64,000 nt of DNA from Numida meleagris (lineage: Eukaryota > Chordata > Aves > Galliformes > Numididae). A model generated the notes under the pieces. The model had not been told where the DNA came from, did no database searches, and saw only the letters and a list, made by a program, of their open reading frames with translations. How positions within the stretch are numbered: the first letter of the stretch is position 1; each line of letters opens with the position of its first letter. Location: positions 20,739,700-20,803,699 of the forward strand of contig NC_034438.1 of NCBI RefSeq assembly GCF_002078875.1. The letters run 5' to 3'. Of the stretch, positions 1-15,825 are shown piece after piece. The position numbers and the translations under genes were made by a program.

Positions 1-652
1 CCTCTTCTTGGTTACTAAGAATTCTGTGAAATATCAACAGGAGAGAGAAGGCTGCAACGATCTGCCTGCCACTGCAAGGGCAGTCTACAGATTAGTGATT
101 AGTACACTTTGTGAAAGACAGACTTGAAACTTGTTAGAGTTGCACAAAGCAGTGTTCTGCACTCTGAGTGTTACATTCTAAAACCTGAAATACTACAAAA
201 ATGCAAACAACCATCTAGCACAGCAGACTTAGACTGGTAGCTACTGCTCTATCTCATGTAGAACTCAGTTCATTAGACATGCTCAAAGAATGCCTTCTAA
301 ATTGAGACCTCTGGAGAGGCTATGTAGAAAAGTGTCTAGCATGTGAATCACTGTGTGGCTTTGGGGAGAGGTTGGCATGCAGTTTCTCTTGCGTGTCAAG
401 ACAGGCAAAAAGTAGAACTTCTGATAATCAGTAACATAAATGTCAAAATCCAATGTGTCTATAGAGTTTCATAATCTCAAGAAAATGGTAGCAAATGAAC
501 AAGTCTTTGAAGATCAGCACTTGAATTTAGGTGCATCCATTTTCTTGTTTTGTTTGAAGCCCCCTAAAAATTCTAGTAAGTGAGACAGACTACACCCTAT
601 AACCAGAAATGAAAGTAAAGTAAGTAAACAGGTTGCCTACAATAATACAAAA

Positions 653-700
<48 letters not shown>

Positions 701-1020
701 CAGTAAAATTAAACACAGCTATATGTCTCCAAAGCAAATGAAAGACAAAGTACCATACAAACAAAAAAACGCAAAATATTCTACCCCACCACAGCAGGGT
801 TGCAGAATTTCTGACTTGTGGAAGCCATGACTAACTGTAACATGAATGCAAAGAAAATGTTCTTGTCTCTGATACAGCTCTTTCCAATAAATCCTTATTT
901 TCTGCAGTTTTATTAACTGGAAAAAAAAAAAAAAGCAATTTACAGAGTGCAGACAAACTCAGTCAAAGCTCAACTACTGCAAAGTGTGATTTTTTTAATG
1001 GCAAAACTGATGTTACTCAA
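1..1020. other. Intronic sequence, no gene seen
   Basis: No ADAMTS6 exon or other coding segment could be found here. It lies in the intron downstream of the exon at 6110-6314. Apart from a (CA)n microsatellite and an A-rich tract near 919-934 it looks like unique AT-rich sequence. Confidence 0.6.
654..699. repeat. (CA)n dinucleotide microsatellite
   Basis: About 23 uninterrupted CA units. The plus-strand reading frame across it gives an artefactual His-Thr run. Confidence 0.98.
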
Positions 1021-2130
1021 GAATCACAGAATATCCTCAGCTGGAAGGGACACACAAGGATCATCAAGCTCAACTCCTGTGTCCAAACAGGACCACCCAA
1101 AATTCAAACCCTGTGCCTGACAGAATTGTCGAAACATTTCTTGAACTCCAGCAGCTTGGGGCTGTGCCCACTGCCCTGGGCAGCCTGTTCCAGGGCCTGA
1201 CCACCCTCTGGCAAAAAACCCGTCCCTAATCCCCCAACCCTCCCCAGGCACAGCTTCATGCTGTTCCCTCAGGCCCTTTCGCTGTCACAGAGAGCAAAGC
1301 TCAGCACTGCCCCTGGAGCTGCAGGTGCCATGAGGCCTCCCCTCAGCTCCTCTGCTCTGGGCTGAGCCAACCCAGGGACCTCAGCCGCCCATCACACATC
1401 TTCCCCTCTAGAATATTCACAACCTTCATAGCACTCCATGGACACTCTCTAGTAGCTTTATGTTCTCCATATATTGTGATGCCCAAACCACACCCAGTGC
1501 TGGAGTTGAGGCTGCACAGCACATAGCAGAGGGGACAGCCTCTCCCCTCGCCCACTGGCAGTGCTGGGCCTGGTGTACCTCAGAGTACAACTGGCTGCCA
1601 AGCTCATGTTAACTTGCCATCAGCCAGAGCCCCAGATCACTCTCTGTGGGGCTGCCCTCCAGCCTCTCATCCCCCAGTCTGAACACATAACCAGGGTTGC
1701 TCTTTCCCCAGTGCAGAATCCAGCACTTGCTCTTGTTGAACTCCATGTGATTAGCGATTGCCTAGCTCTCTAATTTGTCAAAATCTCTCTGCAAGTTCTC
1801 TTCACCCTCCAGGGAGTCAACAGATTCTCCTAATTTAGTGACATCTGCAAACTTATTTAGTATACATTTGAATCCTGTTCTAGATCATTTATGGAAACAT
1901 TAAAGGGAACTGGCCCTAAAATTGAGACTTGCAGAACTGCACTAGTGTCTGGTTGCCAGCCTGATACATAACTTTATTTATTAGAACCATTTGAGCCTGA
2001 CGCATCAGCCAATTGTTCACCCATGTTTTTGTCTAACTCTATGCCGAACATTTTCTCCAGTAGGATACTGTGAAAAACAGTACTGAAAGCTTTGCTGAAG
2101 TCTGAAAAGATTACCTCAATTGGCTTCAGA
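1021..2130 (-). mobile_element. CR1 LINE 3' portion, antisense
   Basis: The left edge reads gaatcacagaatatcc, the reverse complement of the avian CR1 3' tail, followed by the reverse complement of the usual CR1 end (ctggaagggacacacaaggatcatcaag). The GC-rich block to about 1740 and the segment on gccagcctgatac... and ggatactgtgaaaaacagtactgaaagctttgctgaagtc both look like antisense CR1. The right limit is approximate. It lies in the same orientation as ADAMTS6. Confidence 0.8.
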
Positions 2131-3944
2131 TATTACATACTGCTGAGCAAGGCATTGTTAGCCTTAACTACTATACAGGTATTTTTATATTCTCCTAAAG
2201 ACATTACTGAGTATTTACAGAATGTATTTGTTTCACAATTCTAAAAAATACAGAATTTCTTCTTAATTACCATTTTAAAATTATATACTTATACTGATGC
2301 TCAACAACTTTTTGCACATGTAAAATTTCTTAGTTTTTATCAAGTATTGCTTATTTTTAGTACAAAAGCAAAACTTTAGAACTTGCGCACCAGAGAAACA
2401 TAGCAAGATTTTCCACTGGATTCAATGGAAGATCTGTTATATCTTCCATTTTCAAGTTCACATTTACTCCCTCAACAAAACAATCAGACATAGCTTTTTC
2501 ATTGTTTTGAGAAAAAATTAAAGAGATGTATGTGTGTATCAAACACACATGTGTATACATATTAGTATCTATTATATAGGGGTTTAAATACATTATATTT
2601 CTGGGAGCACTAAACAGAAAAAAAAAATTATATTGTAATATCATCAGTCAAGACACTTTGCCATGCTACACAAGGCAAAATTTATATGAGAAAGAAGTCA
2701 GTCCTTTTTCATAATCGTGATAGAATACCATCACAACCAACTGCTTAGCAGAGCAAGAAGCTTTAGATAAGATTTTTTTGGTATAAAATTGTAACACATT
2801 TCTACTGTATAAAAGGCTGGATGTGGAAGATTCAATGTTCATAGTTCCGAGGAACAATATCATAGCACAGGTAGCTACAGGGGAATGCTTATACTTTAGA
2901 GTATTTAAAATAACTAAATCTCCATAATTAGTCAAATGGATACTATGACATGTTCGTATTGAGACAATGGTCAGACATTCCAATCAGAAATGAAGTACTA
3001 TGGTAATGGTCACAAACAGCTTAAAAACTATTTATGCCACAGACGTGATCTAAGAGTCTTCAGCTGAACATCCTTTACTACTCATCCATTCTTCCTTTCT
3101 CACTCCTTCCTCTTCTGCTCCTTCCAAGTCTTAGTCATTCCTGATGTATTGGAATACATTGTATCTTCTTAGATTGGACAAGGGCCATTTAAAATCTTTT
3201 CTGCCTTGCTTTTGACGCTCAATTTCTTGTGTGAAATGCCAGCAAACAATGGAGTACAAATACAAATTCTTCATGTAGAACACGACATACATTAAAATTC
3301 ACTGTCATTTCTAGGTTTCTTGAGGTCCTAAAGTGAGAAAAGTTGCTAAGAGGAACTACTTTTCCACAGATTTCAGGATACAAAGCTGACTTTCTTTTTT
3401 TAATAAAACTGACTCAAGAAAAACTCTTTTACCTTAAAACTGCATAAAACCAGAGCAAGATTTAGGTATATTCCATGAATGACTATCTGTTTTATAATAT
3501 CAAATTAATCTATAAAACCTGGTACAAGTAACAGAAGATTCAGGATACAAACAAAAGCATCTGTATGTAAAATAAATGAAAACAAAAACTGAAAAACGAT
3601 TGAAGTTCACACTGTGCTTTAAAAGAACTTTCTTTACAGAAAAGTTCACTAAAATGGCACTTCATTCATAATTTCTTATGGAACAAAACCAGACAGTTCA
3701 ACAGTATAGAAAACTGACATTTTTCTGTTGTTCAAGGAAAAATAATGTACATAATTGGAAAAAATGTCTATACAAGTAGTTTCTTCAGTTAAGAAGAGCA
3801 GATGCAGATTATATTATATAAGCATGAAATTCAGACAGCAAGGAGATGAACTGCCTTTAGAACAGTTCAAAACACTGTGTTTTAACAGGCAGGTATTTCT
3901 ACTTTCAAATACTGCTGTTAATACTTAAGCCACTATTAACTAAT
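2131..3944. other. Intronic sequence, nothing recognised
   Basis: AT-rich sequence with short ORFs lacking domain-like content. No splice-flanked coding segment was seen. Confidence 0.5.
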
Positions 3945-4095
3945 AATGGATGGAATCTCTATCCTTGGAGATATTCAAAAGCCATCTGGAGGTGGTCCTG
4001 GGCATGGTCTAGGTGATTCTCCTTGAGCAGGAGGGCTTGATCAGAGACCTCTAGAGGTCCCTGCCAACCTTAACCATTCTGTGATTCTGTGAACC
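3945..4095 (+). mobile_element. CR1 LINE 3' end fragment
   Basis: The segment resembles the CR1 3' untranslated end: ggagatattcaaaagccatctgg, cctgggcatggtctaggtgattctccttgagcaggagggcttga, ccctgccaacctt, then attctgtgattctgtga as tail repeats. Confidence 0.85.
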
Positions 4096-6109
4096 ACATT
4101 ATCTATATTAATGAAAAAAATACAGTAAGAGCTCCTTTGTACTACTGGTACAGGCATTAGTACAAAGAGGGAGCCCAGTAGCCTTCCACTTTGCACTCTG
4201 AATTTCCAAAGGTTGCAACAATTTTTGGAGATAAAAGCATGTGTGCACAGAAGAGATTTGTGCAACCACAAGCACATTAACTTTCTTTACATTCAGTGAT
4301 TTATAATTTATTTTGAATGAAAGACAGTTTAAAGGCAAGCGCGGATACAGAAAATGGGATACAATGCATCATGACTACATCACTGGTAGATCATTCCAAC
4401 TTACTCCAACAATCTTTCATTTTTTCAGACAAAGAAAGTGTAACAGTTCTAACCTATCTGGGCTTCTGTAAAGCAGGAGTACAACTGGTTATCCTGAATA
4501 GAGCTTGAGAGATGCTACCTGTAAAAACCTTCCAGGATCAGTCATGGGACTGACCTGATTCACATTTCTTCTCAGTCCACTTAATGATGATCATACATAA
4601 CTAGTTTCAGCTTTTCAGTGTTATACAAATTACTGAAATTAGCAGCTAGCACTGGTAACTAACCAATCCAACAGTATGTCTAAAGAAAGAACTGTAAACT
4701 TTGAAGACAAAAGTAATTGAAGTGCAATTTGGCAGTATGAAGTGCAAGAGAATACGCTTCCAAAAAAAAAAAAAATAAGAATCACTATTTTAACTGGTAG
4801 ATCACTAGCTGAAGTGAAAAAAGGCAGATAAAACTATAGATATGACAACAGAATATAAACTTTAAGTAATCAGTATGTTATGGCTGTGGAACAGAAAAAG
4901 GTTTTTAGAGTATATTGATACACAGGAGGTAATAGTTATTTTCAGTAGAAGCAGGAAACAAAAGAACAAGGCACATGTGAAATCTCCTTTGGGGTAATGT
5001 ATACAAATGTATAGATACATAGACTTCAAACTGAAATAGAACATCAGAATGTGATCAGGATTAATTCCTTTCTGATGAATTACAGCAAGAAAAGAAGAGT
5101 TTGCTGCAGATAACAAAAGCAAATAAGTATAAACTAGCATGGAATGAAATTGCATGGAATGGAATTAGAGTATTTCTTGCAACTCAAAGAGTAAAATTCA
5201 GGAATAAGTTTCCAGGAAGAAGTATGAAAGCCCCAAATAAACTCATTCTAAGACACAATTTAATCAATTTATGAAAGTAATTATTTATATGGCTGCATTT
5301 GACAGCAGAGACATAGACAGGACATAACTTGTAAGTACTTGTAAGTACACACAGATAACTTGCAAGTACTCCAAAGGCTACTTCAAGATTAAAAGAGGTG
5401 TGGCCTAAGAGTCCAGAAGAGCATGGGTCTGAAAAAGTATGAAGGCATTTTTGCACCATGATTTGCATGTGATACAGTCCCATTCATTTGTATCACAGAT
5501 CAATCTGTCTTCTTAAAGTTGCACTGGTTAACATACATCATATTTAATATTTGAAGCAATGGCATGACCCGGTTTATGCTGTAACAATTATCACTGTATT
5601 TAACAAAAGATGCTCTTTCTTCAATTGAGTGAATACCGATTTTCATATCACATTCTTAGCATGTTGCTAAGAAAGGTGATGCTTTACATCACCATGGTTA
5701 CTTCACAAAATACTAGCAGTTTACTTTGGCTTTTGATACTGTAAATTCATCAACTCTTCAGCTATTCACCTGTTCAAGAACCAATGGAAATGCAGATTTT
5801 TTCTTTAAGACAATCATCTGATAACAAACGCTATTCTAGTTTTTTATATTTTGTTGCTTTCTTGTATTGTACTGTCGTTCTATTATGATTAATAACAACT
5901 GGTCATAATTATCTGACAAAATAACAGAACTAGCAACACAGAAAAAAAGAAAAAAAATATGAATGATAAAAACTGGTTCAATAATCCAAATGATTCAAGT
6001 TTTGAATTTCTCATTAATAATTCATGTGGCGAGCAGCAGTAGGAAATGTACCAATATTCATTGGTCAGAGCTCTTGTCTTATTGAGCTAACATAGCAAAA
6101 TTTCCTTAC
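4096..6109. other. Intronic sequence, nothing recognised
   Basis: AT-rich unique-looking sequence up to the donor of the exon at 6110. A 10-bp unit (CTTGTAAGTA) occurs twice in tandem at 5329-5348, with a third, one-mismatch copy near 5360. Confidence 0.5.
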
Positions 6110-6314
6110 TTCTGACCAGTCCAAAGCGACCCACTGTGGGGGACAGGACTGATTGTTACAGGGCTCTTTCTCAATAGGCCGGTGTGTTAAACAGTTGGTA
6201 TTGTCCAGTGTCTCTTCCTCAGAAGGTCCAATCTTTCTGATACAGAGAACTGTTCGTGAACGCACTCCTCCATCACAGGTCTTACTGCATTCTGACCAAT
6301 CTCCTATAAACCAT
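6110..6314 (-). CDS. ADAMTS6: ADAMTS6 exon: third TSP1 repeat and start of the fourth
   Basis: This 205-nt exon lies between acceptor ...ttttctgttcag and donor GTAAGG. It starts by completing a Glu codon and ends in phase 0 after WSE. It reads [20 protein letters not shown], then [20 protein letters not shown], then [20 protein letters not shown], then WVALDWSE. It holds all of TSP1-3 and the first strand of TSP1-4. CSKTCDGG fits the O-fucosylation consensus, and NQS is a possible N-glycan site. This string is diagnostic of ADAMTS6 rather than ADAMTS10. It is the last exon I can find. The following exon, which should begin with Cys, is not in 1-6109. Confidence 0.97.
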
Positions 6315-9549
<3,235 letters not shown>

Positions 9550-12419
9550 TTAGGATGAAATTAAACACCATTAATTAATCATTCTTACTGTTCTGCTTGT
9601 TGAGTAGAAGTATGCTTCACCTATTAATTATTATTCCCACTATCCCACTTGAGCAGGCTGAATGCTTCAGGGATGGGAATTCCAACTGACTCAATGCCCC
9701 CTGACCACAAAGAATTTTTCATTTTCTTTTAATTTTAAGCCACCTCACTGAGAGAGGATATTAAATTGCTGTTGTTTTCTAAAACAAAGAGAATATATTT
9801 ATAGATTTACTAACAGATTGTTTTTATTTGTGTACTGCAAAAAATCCATTTTCCATCTACCCTTCCCTCTTGGTAAAAGACACTCTGATTTCCAAAGAAA
9901 ATATCACCAAATAGAATGTAGACACTCTTCAATGCAGAATTGTTGTTGATGAACTCTGGTTTATAATAAAATAGCAATACTGGGATACAGTGTTACATTT
10001 TTATACATGTCATCCTACAAACATTTTCTTCATTAAAATAACAAAGTATTATTCATTCTGAAAGATGCAGTTTGTCTTTGTGAATGCTCATTTTGTGTGG
10101 CACTCCCAGCTCCTCTCTCATCTTGTTAACTATCAACAGGCAATTCAGATTTCATTATTATTTCCAAAACATAGTGACCTATCACTGCCAAGGCAGCATT
10201 CATTATAAGGTAACACTTCAAGCAGATTTTCCAATTTTTTAGAAAACAGAACATAAGGAAAGACACTAAAGAACCACTGACATATGACAACTGTGCAGCT
10301 CCAAGTATTGTTGTAAACAGTGGTACACAGGTCCTCCTCTTTGTTTCTAGAACAAATTGTGGACAACTGTGGATCTCCAATTCATATGCAGTTCTTAACA
10401 TAAGTAGTCAGAGTACCAAGATAACAGGATTGTAGTATGATACAAACTGAAAAAAGCCTTAAGTCTTAAAACAGAAGCAATTACTGTACTTTTTTTCCAA
10501 AATCTGAAATGCATGCAAACAAACAGGGATTAAAAAATCTTGGCTTTAAATATCTGCCAAATTACTTTACTTTAGGAGGCAGATATGCAGTAAAAAAATT
10601 ACTCATATAAGCATATTTTTCAGATGCTAAACAGACAACTAAAAACATGGATTTAGTTCTTTTTCTGATTTTAACTAGCTAAACAACTTACCTTTCAATT
10701 GTTTATTTTATTATCCATTAGAAACAAGAACCAAGTCTTTGCTTCCTAAAATTAGACCTAAATGGAACTTTGTATTTACTTCCAACAGTGAGTCAAGCAT
10801 AGTCTTGAGATGCTTGAAGTTCAGCCCATAAGGCATCCTGCTTGGCTATGAACAGAAGTCTTCCAGTTTAAGCACACAGGCATTGTCTCTATGATGTCAG
10901 GAGACATATGGAATGTGAGACATATGTCTCTCCGACGTTACGCAAAAAATGGAAACCTCATTTTTCACAACAGTCTTGAGAATGTTATTCATTCCCTCAT
11001 GAAGCTGCAGATCTAGCAGTATTAAGTTTGAGCATACAGTATTTCTGTGACAGTAGGTAATTTAGTCACTCAGGGCAGGAAGACTGCAGTTTCTAAACCA
11101 TAGGTTATTTCTAGTTTTTATTCAATTACAGCCTAATGTAAAATATATAAACCATCTTGAGAGTGTGACTTGCCTGTGCTACATGAATGTCCTACTTGCT
11201 GGTTACAGATTAAGTCTCTTTCTTGTCTTACTGACATTGGTCTCATCAGTCTTGAATCCCCGGCTGCACTGTGGCCAGGAATGCCCATTAAAAAATCTCC
11301 CCTTTCCCTGTCATTCTAGACACACTGACTATTCTGTGGCACACAGCTGGAGTACTATTCTGGAGATGTATTCCCAGCTGAAATATCTTCATTCTGAAAT
11401 AGGGAATTGCTATTTAATATAGAACTGCCACTGCCTCCTGAAAAATATAGGTATAATTCCTTATGTAACTACAGAGCCTTGTTAATTCAAATACTCTCAA
11501 GATTCTGCAGTCCAGATCCTAAAACATGTAAAAATGGTCCTGAATACAAATGTGTATGTTCCAAGCAATCAGGAGATGAGTTAGACTTAATCACTCAGTA
11601 TGACACTTCCTATAAGCAGCCTGTTTCGCAGGTGAGAACTTTGTGTATTAGCCCTCAAAATTTTGTGCCATCTCCCCTCACCTCAAAATTACTAACCATA
11701 CAGAGACCAAAAGAGACCAAATGCTGGAGTCTTGACTCTACCACAGTCCCTAAATCCCTACTGCTGGGAAAATACACCTCCTTTTTGTTTACACCTACAC
11801 ATAACCTTCCCAAAGTAGGCACTCTAAATCATGCTATGAATGTCTGACATCTCAAGTTATCCATAAACATCATGATCATTTTAAATAAAGCTCTATTTAA
11901 AAAAATATATTAATTTGAGATGTGTGTCTTACAGGTAAGCCAGGTAAAACAAATCAGCTTCTTTCATTTTTCTTTCCTTCTACATGTATCTGGATGTCAC
12001 ACCATTATACAACTGCAGGCAAAATGAAACAGTGCATAAAGCAGCCACTTTTTTCCAATTGCACCTTACCTACACAAATCTACACAAGCAAGCTAAAAAG
12101 AAAATACCATTTGCTGAAAGATTTCTACATCCATTTTCCCACTACTTTTCAATTTATGTGTTGTACTAAAAAGTTAGCCCAGTTGGAGTTGGAGACTCAT
12201 TTGCATGGGGGGCCCTCTAGGTCCTCCCCACATATGCTGATAATCTGATGATTCAGATATTCACTTATGAAGTATCAAAGACATTAAAGATCCACTCCAA
12301 GATGTCGACCATAGCATTCTCAGCTGCCAACATTTAAATCAGAAGAGAGGCTTAAATTCAGTGAGATATACATTAAATAAACTTGGAACAAAGAAACATA
12401 CAAGTAGAAGCAACACCCT

Positions 12420-13130
12420 TCTATATTTCTGGGAACCACTCTTTCGTAAACTGATCAAGCACCACCTTAAACTCAGGTACAGTTTCTTCTCTGAAATTAA
12501 TACCTTTGACTACTACATTCATTAGTTGCCAATTAATTCTACTTTTAAATTAAAAATAGTATTTTAGTTTAAGTAACTGTTCTGTTAACAGAGTAAACTC
12601 TTGTAGTCCCTGAAGTGTTGGATACACCATTCCTTTGGTCAAGCTCTCACTCCTTCTGTGCATCTATTCACACTTGAGTTTATTATGCCCACAATACAAA
12701 CTATGCCCAGTATTCCACAGGAATTTTACTAGAGCCTTAGCCAGTGATCATGAATACAACATGTGATATTAATCCCAGTCTTCCCCATACATCTCCTAGC
12801 ACTTCTATCAAGCAAATTTCCTCAGAGCTTTCAGTATTTGTATGCTACCATTAGAACAAGAGAAGCTGAAGTCTGATGAATCACGACAGGTTCTTTAAGA
12901 CATGTAGAAAGCTTAATGCCTTTTGATCTAGTAGTTTACATTTTAAGAGCACTTCCCGTCTACTAATCTTTTCTAATGTTTTATTAGTTGTAAGGGACAA
13001 GAAAAAGCATCCAAATTCTAGATGAATGAACCTACTATGCTTACTTTGTCTAAAAAATAAGTTATATATTACAATAAATCCAGCTAGTCAAGCATGACCT
13101 ATCACATCACACTTAACCCTTAGTCTCTAG
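12420..13130 (-). mobile_element. Possible ancient antisense CR1/L3-like LINE remnant
   Basis: Heavily decayed phrases are reminiscent of antisense CR1 3' regions: gcccagtattccacaggaattttactagagccttagccag, tctcctagcacttctatcaagcaaatttcctcagagctttc, ttagttgtaagggacaag. No tail or target duplication is seen. The limits are approximate. Confidence 0.4.
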
Positions 13131-15595
13131 GATTTCTAGATCTTTAATTACATCTTGCTTCAAAATTTCAAAACTGTTAGAATTGCAATATGTCGCATTT
13201 TTCTATACGTACACACACACAAACACAGTAAGAGATGATTTTCTTCACTGCTTTACTACTATTTTTGTAAAGACATAGCAAATGTAGCAGGAAATAGAGG
13301 AAAAAATGTTTATTAGGGTAGCCCCTCCCCTGTAATTTCTTCATTAGATTGCTGTCAAATTTAAGTATTTGCAAAGCTGTGAGAAGATGACTCACTTTAA
13401 ATTCTACTATGTAAATATTGCAGCTTTAAGATATAGCCAACAGATGAGAATAATTAAATTCAGACTTGAAAACCTGAGTAGAAGGATTATTAATTTTGAA
13501 ATTTTCTACTCAAACTTTACCATGAGAAGGAATAGGATTCAAAAGGTCTAGAATAGATATTGCTAATAAGCTGTCACTGCTAGTTGGCAAAGAATTTATG
13601 TTCAGCTTTGGTGGAGCTTATCCTTTTTTTAACAAGCTGCCTTAACTCTCTTGGTGGCTAATTCAATAGTATGTTGAAGAAAATAATAGCATTTTCTTCA
13701 AATATAATTGCTTAAAAATTAGAATTACATACTTTAGAATTAGGCATTTTAATGAAGCACACAATTCTAAAAAATGTATTTATTAGGCAGCATAGATATT
13801 AATGTTACAACTTCAGTAGATTTCCTACAGGCACATTTCCCTCCAGCTCTGGCTAAAAACTGGCAGCCTCAATAAACTTATTTCTGAGGACTGTGGAACA
13901 AGAAGGCATTCTGAAGCACTATGAAGACAAAGTATCACTGTGCTTAGATTTTTTTTTTAAATGCAACCACCCAAGTTATTTACTGAACTGTGGTCAGGTA
14001 GCGTATCACCCATAAGCGTTTATCACTATTCACTCACATGGTGAGGAACCATTAATCAATGCCAGGCAAATACATTAATTCGGTTATAAAATGTTCTGCA
14101 TCATCTTACCACATAGTATGTGATTTGCGATACAAGAAACATAGGTATGGATTAAGGAAATGTTACATCACTGCTGTCTGATTAGTATTACTTAAAATAA
14201 TATCTCAGAAACACAATTCAGATTCTAAATTAAAAAAAAACCAACATCAAAAACTAACAACAACAAAAAAAGGGAAAGCTGGAAATGTAATTTTATGCAA
14301 ACAACAGCTATAGCATAGTTAAGCCCTGTAGGCCTTGAAAAAATATTTTTAAATTACTTGCCCTATGAATATATGGTCTCTCTTCAAATAACCTAAAAAG
14401 CATAGCTAAACAAGTTCATTTAAACTCCTGGAGGAATAATTACAAGGAGTAAGACAGAAACACTCTACTTTCAAATATACAAACTTATGGTTTATCATAA
14501 AAGACATAAAATGTCCTCATGACTGGTCAATGCAATTCTAACAGAAAACAAAACTTCAGTGGTTTATCAACCATATTCTCCAGAGAATTGAGATGTTTTG
14601 CAGATTTCAATTCATAAATAGTCTGCATGACTTTCAGCAGCCTAATTTTCAATTACGTGGAACACACTTTACTCTTAAAACTGCAGGCATGTAAATGCTG
14701 TATCTACTTTTTAAAAGTAATCCCCCGAAACTGTGGTTTGCAATTGTTAATTATAAAGGTGCCAGTACTAATATATACTGAATCTTGCATCACAAAAACT
14801 AGTGTATGCTGGTTAACCCAGACATACTTTCTGAGCTCACTCATCAGATCACAAGATGTTCATCACAGATGGAAACTCACATTTTCCCTGATGAGGACAA
14901 GTACGTTTTACTTGTCCAAAGGTAGTTTCATAATTCATCTGAGGGCATGAAAGAAAAATGCAGTAGGCACTGCACTGTAAGAGCCACCATCAGCAAAGGA
15001 TCTGGACAGCGACCAGTTTACTTATAATAACACACTGAGAGAAGTTTTGTTTGCTTGTTTGTTTTTTTAAAATGAGTATGTAAGATATTTTACTCATCAG
15101 GAGATGAACTCTAATTGAATAAACAAAATCAAAATCAATACTTTGGGTACTTGGTAAATTCCTCATAACAAATGCTGCCATTTATGGACAGATTTTTATT
15201 AAGCATGGAATAAAATAAAATAAAATAAAGTGGGTGCATGCACTTATTGTGGTTTATTCTTGATGTAAGCAAAAGAGAAAATATACAGAATTCTTTTTTT
15301 CGTCATTTGTTGAATATTTCTAAACAATACCACCAGCCTTATACTCCTTCCTTAACAGTATTTACAGATCAGGTCAAAGTCATAGACTTGCACTTGGAAA
15401 GCTACAAGTTATCACATAAGAAAAGACACACTTAACAGTAAACTACTATTCTGTGATTTCCAAGTTATAAATTTTACCCTTTTCTATTATAGCTCTTTTT
15501 TCTTCCCTTTCCAGCCCCCGTTTTATTTGCTGTTTCTGTGTGTTTTAGTTTTTCCCTTTCTTGGAATTTCTTGTTTACTTAATAGCTTTTCTTGT

Positions 15596-15825
15596 TTATA
15601 GTTCAATAAACAGGTCATTAAAAGAGTCTCTTGTTACTGTCATCAGCTTTTTCTGAATTCCACTGACCATTTTATCCAGCCAGTCAGCCCTTCTAAATTC
15701 CACGTGGTCTCCCCTATTCCACTTTTTTCTGTCTAGATAAATTTGCACTCTACATCCTGATATTCTCTGGCATTGTTTTGCTGAAGTCTTGTCTATGGCC
15801 AGCTCCAGCTTACAGAGGCCTTGCA
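15596..15825 (-). other. Unrecognised 76-codon ORF resembling a terminal exon
   Basis: The frame reads QGLCKLELAIDKTSAKQCQR, then ISGCRVQIYLDRKKWNRGDH, then VEFRRADWLDKMVSGIQKKL and MTVTRDSFNDLFIEL, ending in TAA at 15596. It is mixed charged/hydrophobic and less AT-rich than its surroundings, unlike the random ORFs nearby. On the minus strand it is preceded by a pyrimidine-rich stretch ending in ATAG immediately before TGCAAGG, which would serve as a splice acceptor. An AATAAA lies about 70 nt after the stop (plus 15522-15527). I do not recognise the family. It could be an alternative ADAMTS6 terminal exon, an exon of a nested gene, or a fragment of a degraded mobile or retroviral element. 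The frame has a stop at the upstream side, so it is not a retained full ORF. Confidence 0.35.

Noticed and set aside
633..830. ORF with a His-Thr repeat
   Set aside because: It is simply the translation of the (CA)n microsatellite.
1..6109. The remaining TSP1-4, TSP1-5 and PLAC exons of ADAMTS6
   Set aside because: Searched by eye for a minus-strand exon starting with Cys after an acceptor and for the TSP1 cysteine pattern. None was found, so they are taken to lie outside the window.
11407..11847. 146-codon plus-strand ORF, the longest outside repeats and exons
   Set aside because: No recognisable domain, no splice or promoter context, and opposite to the host gene. Its residues (Ser, Thr, Leu, Lys rich) look like random AT-rich translation.
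12199..12206. POU octamer ATTTGCAT
   Set aside because: An 8-bp match is expected several times by chance in 64 kb of AT-rich DNA.
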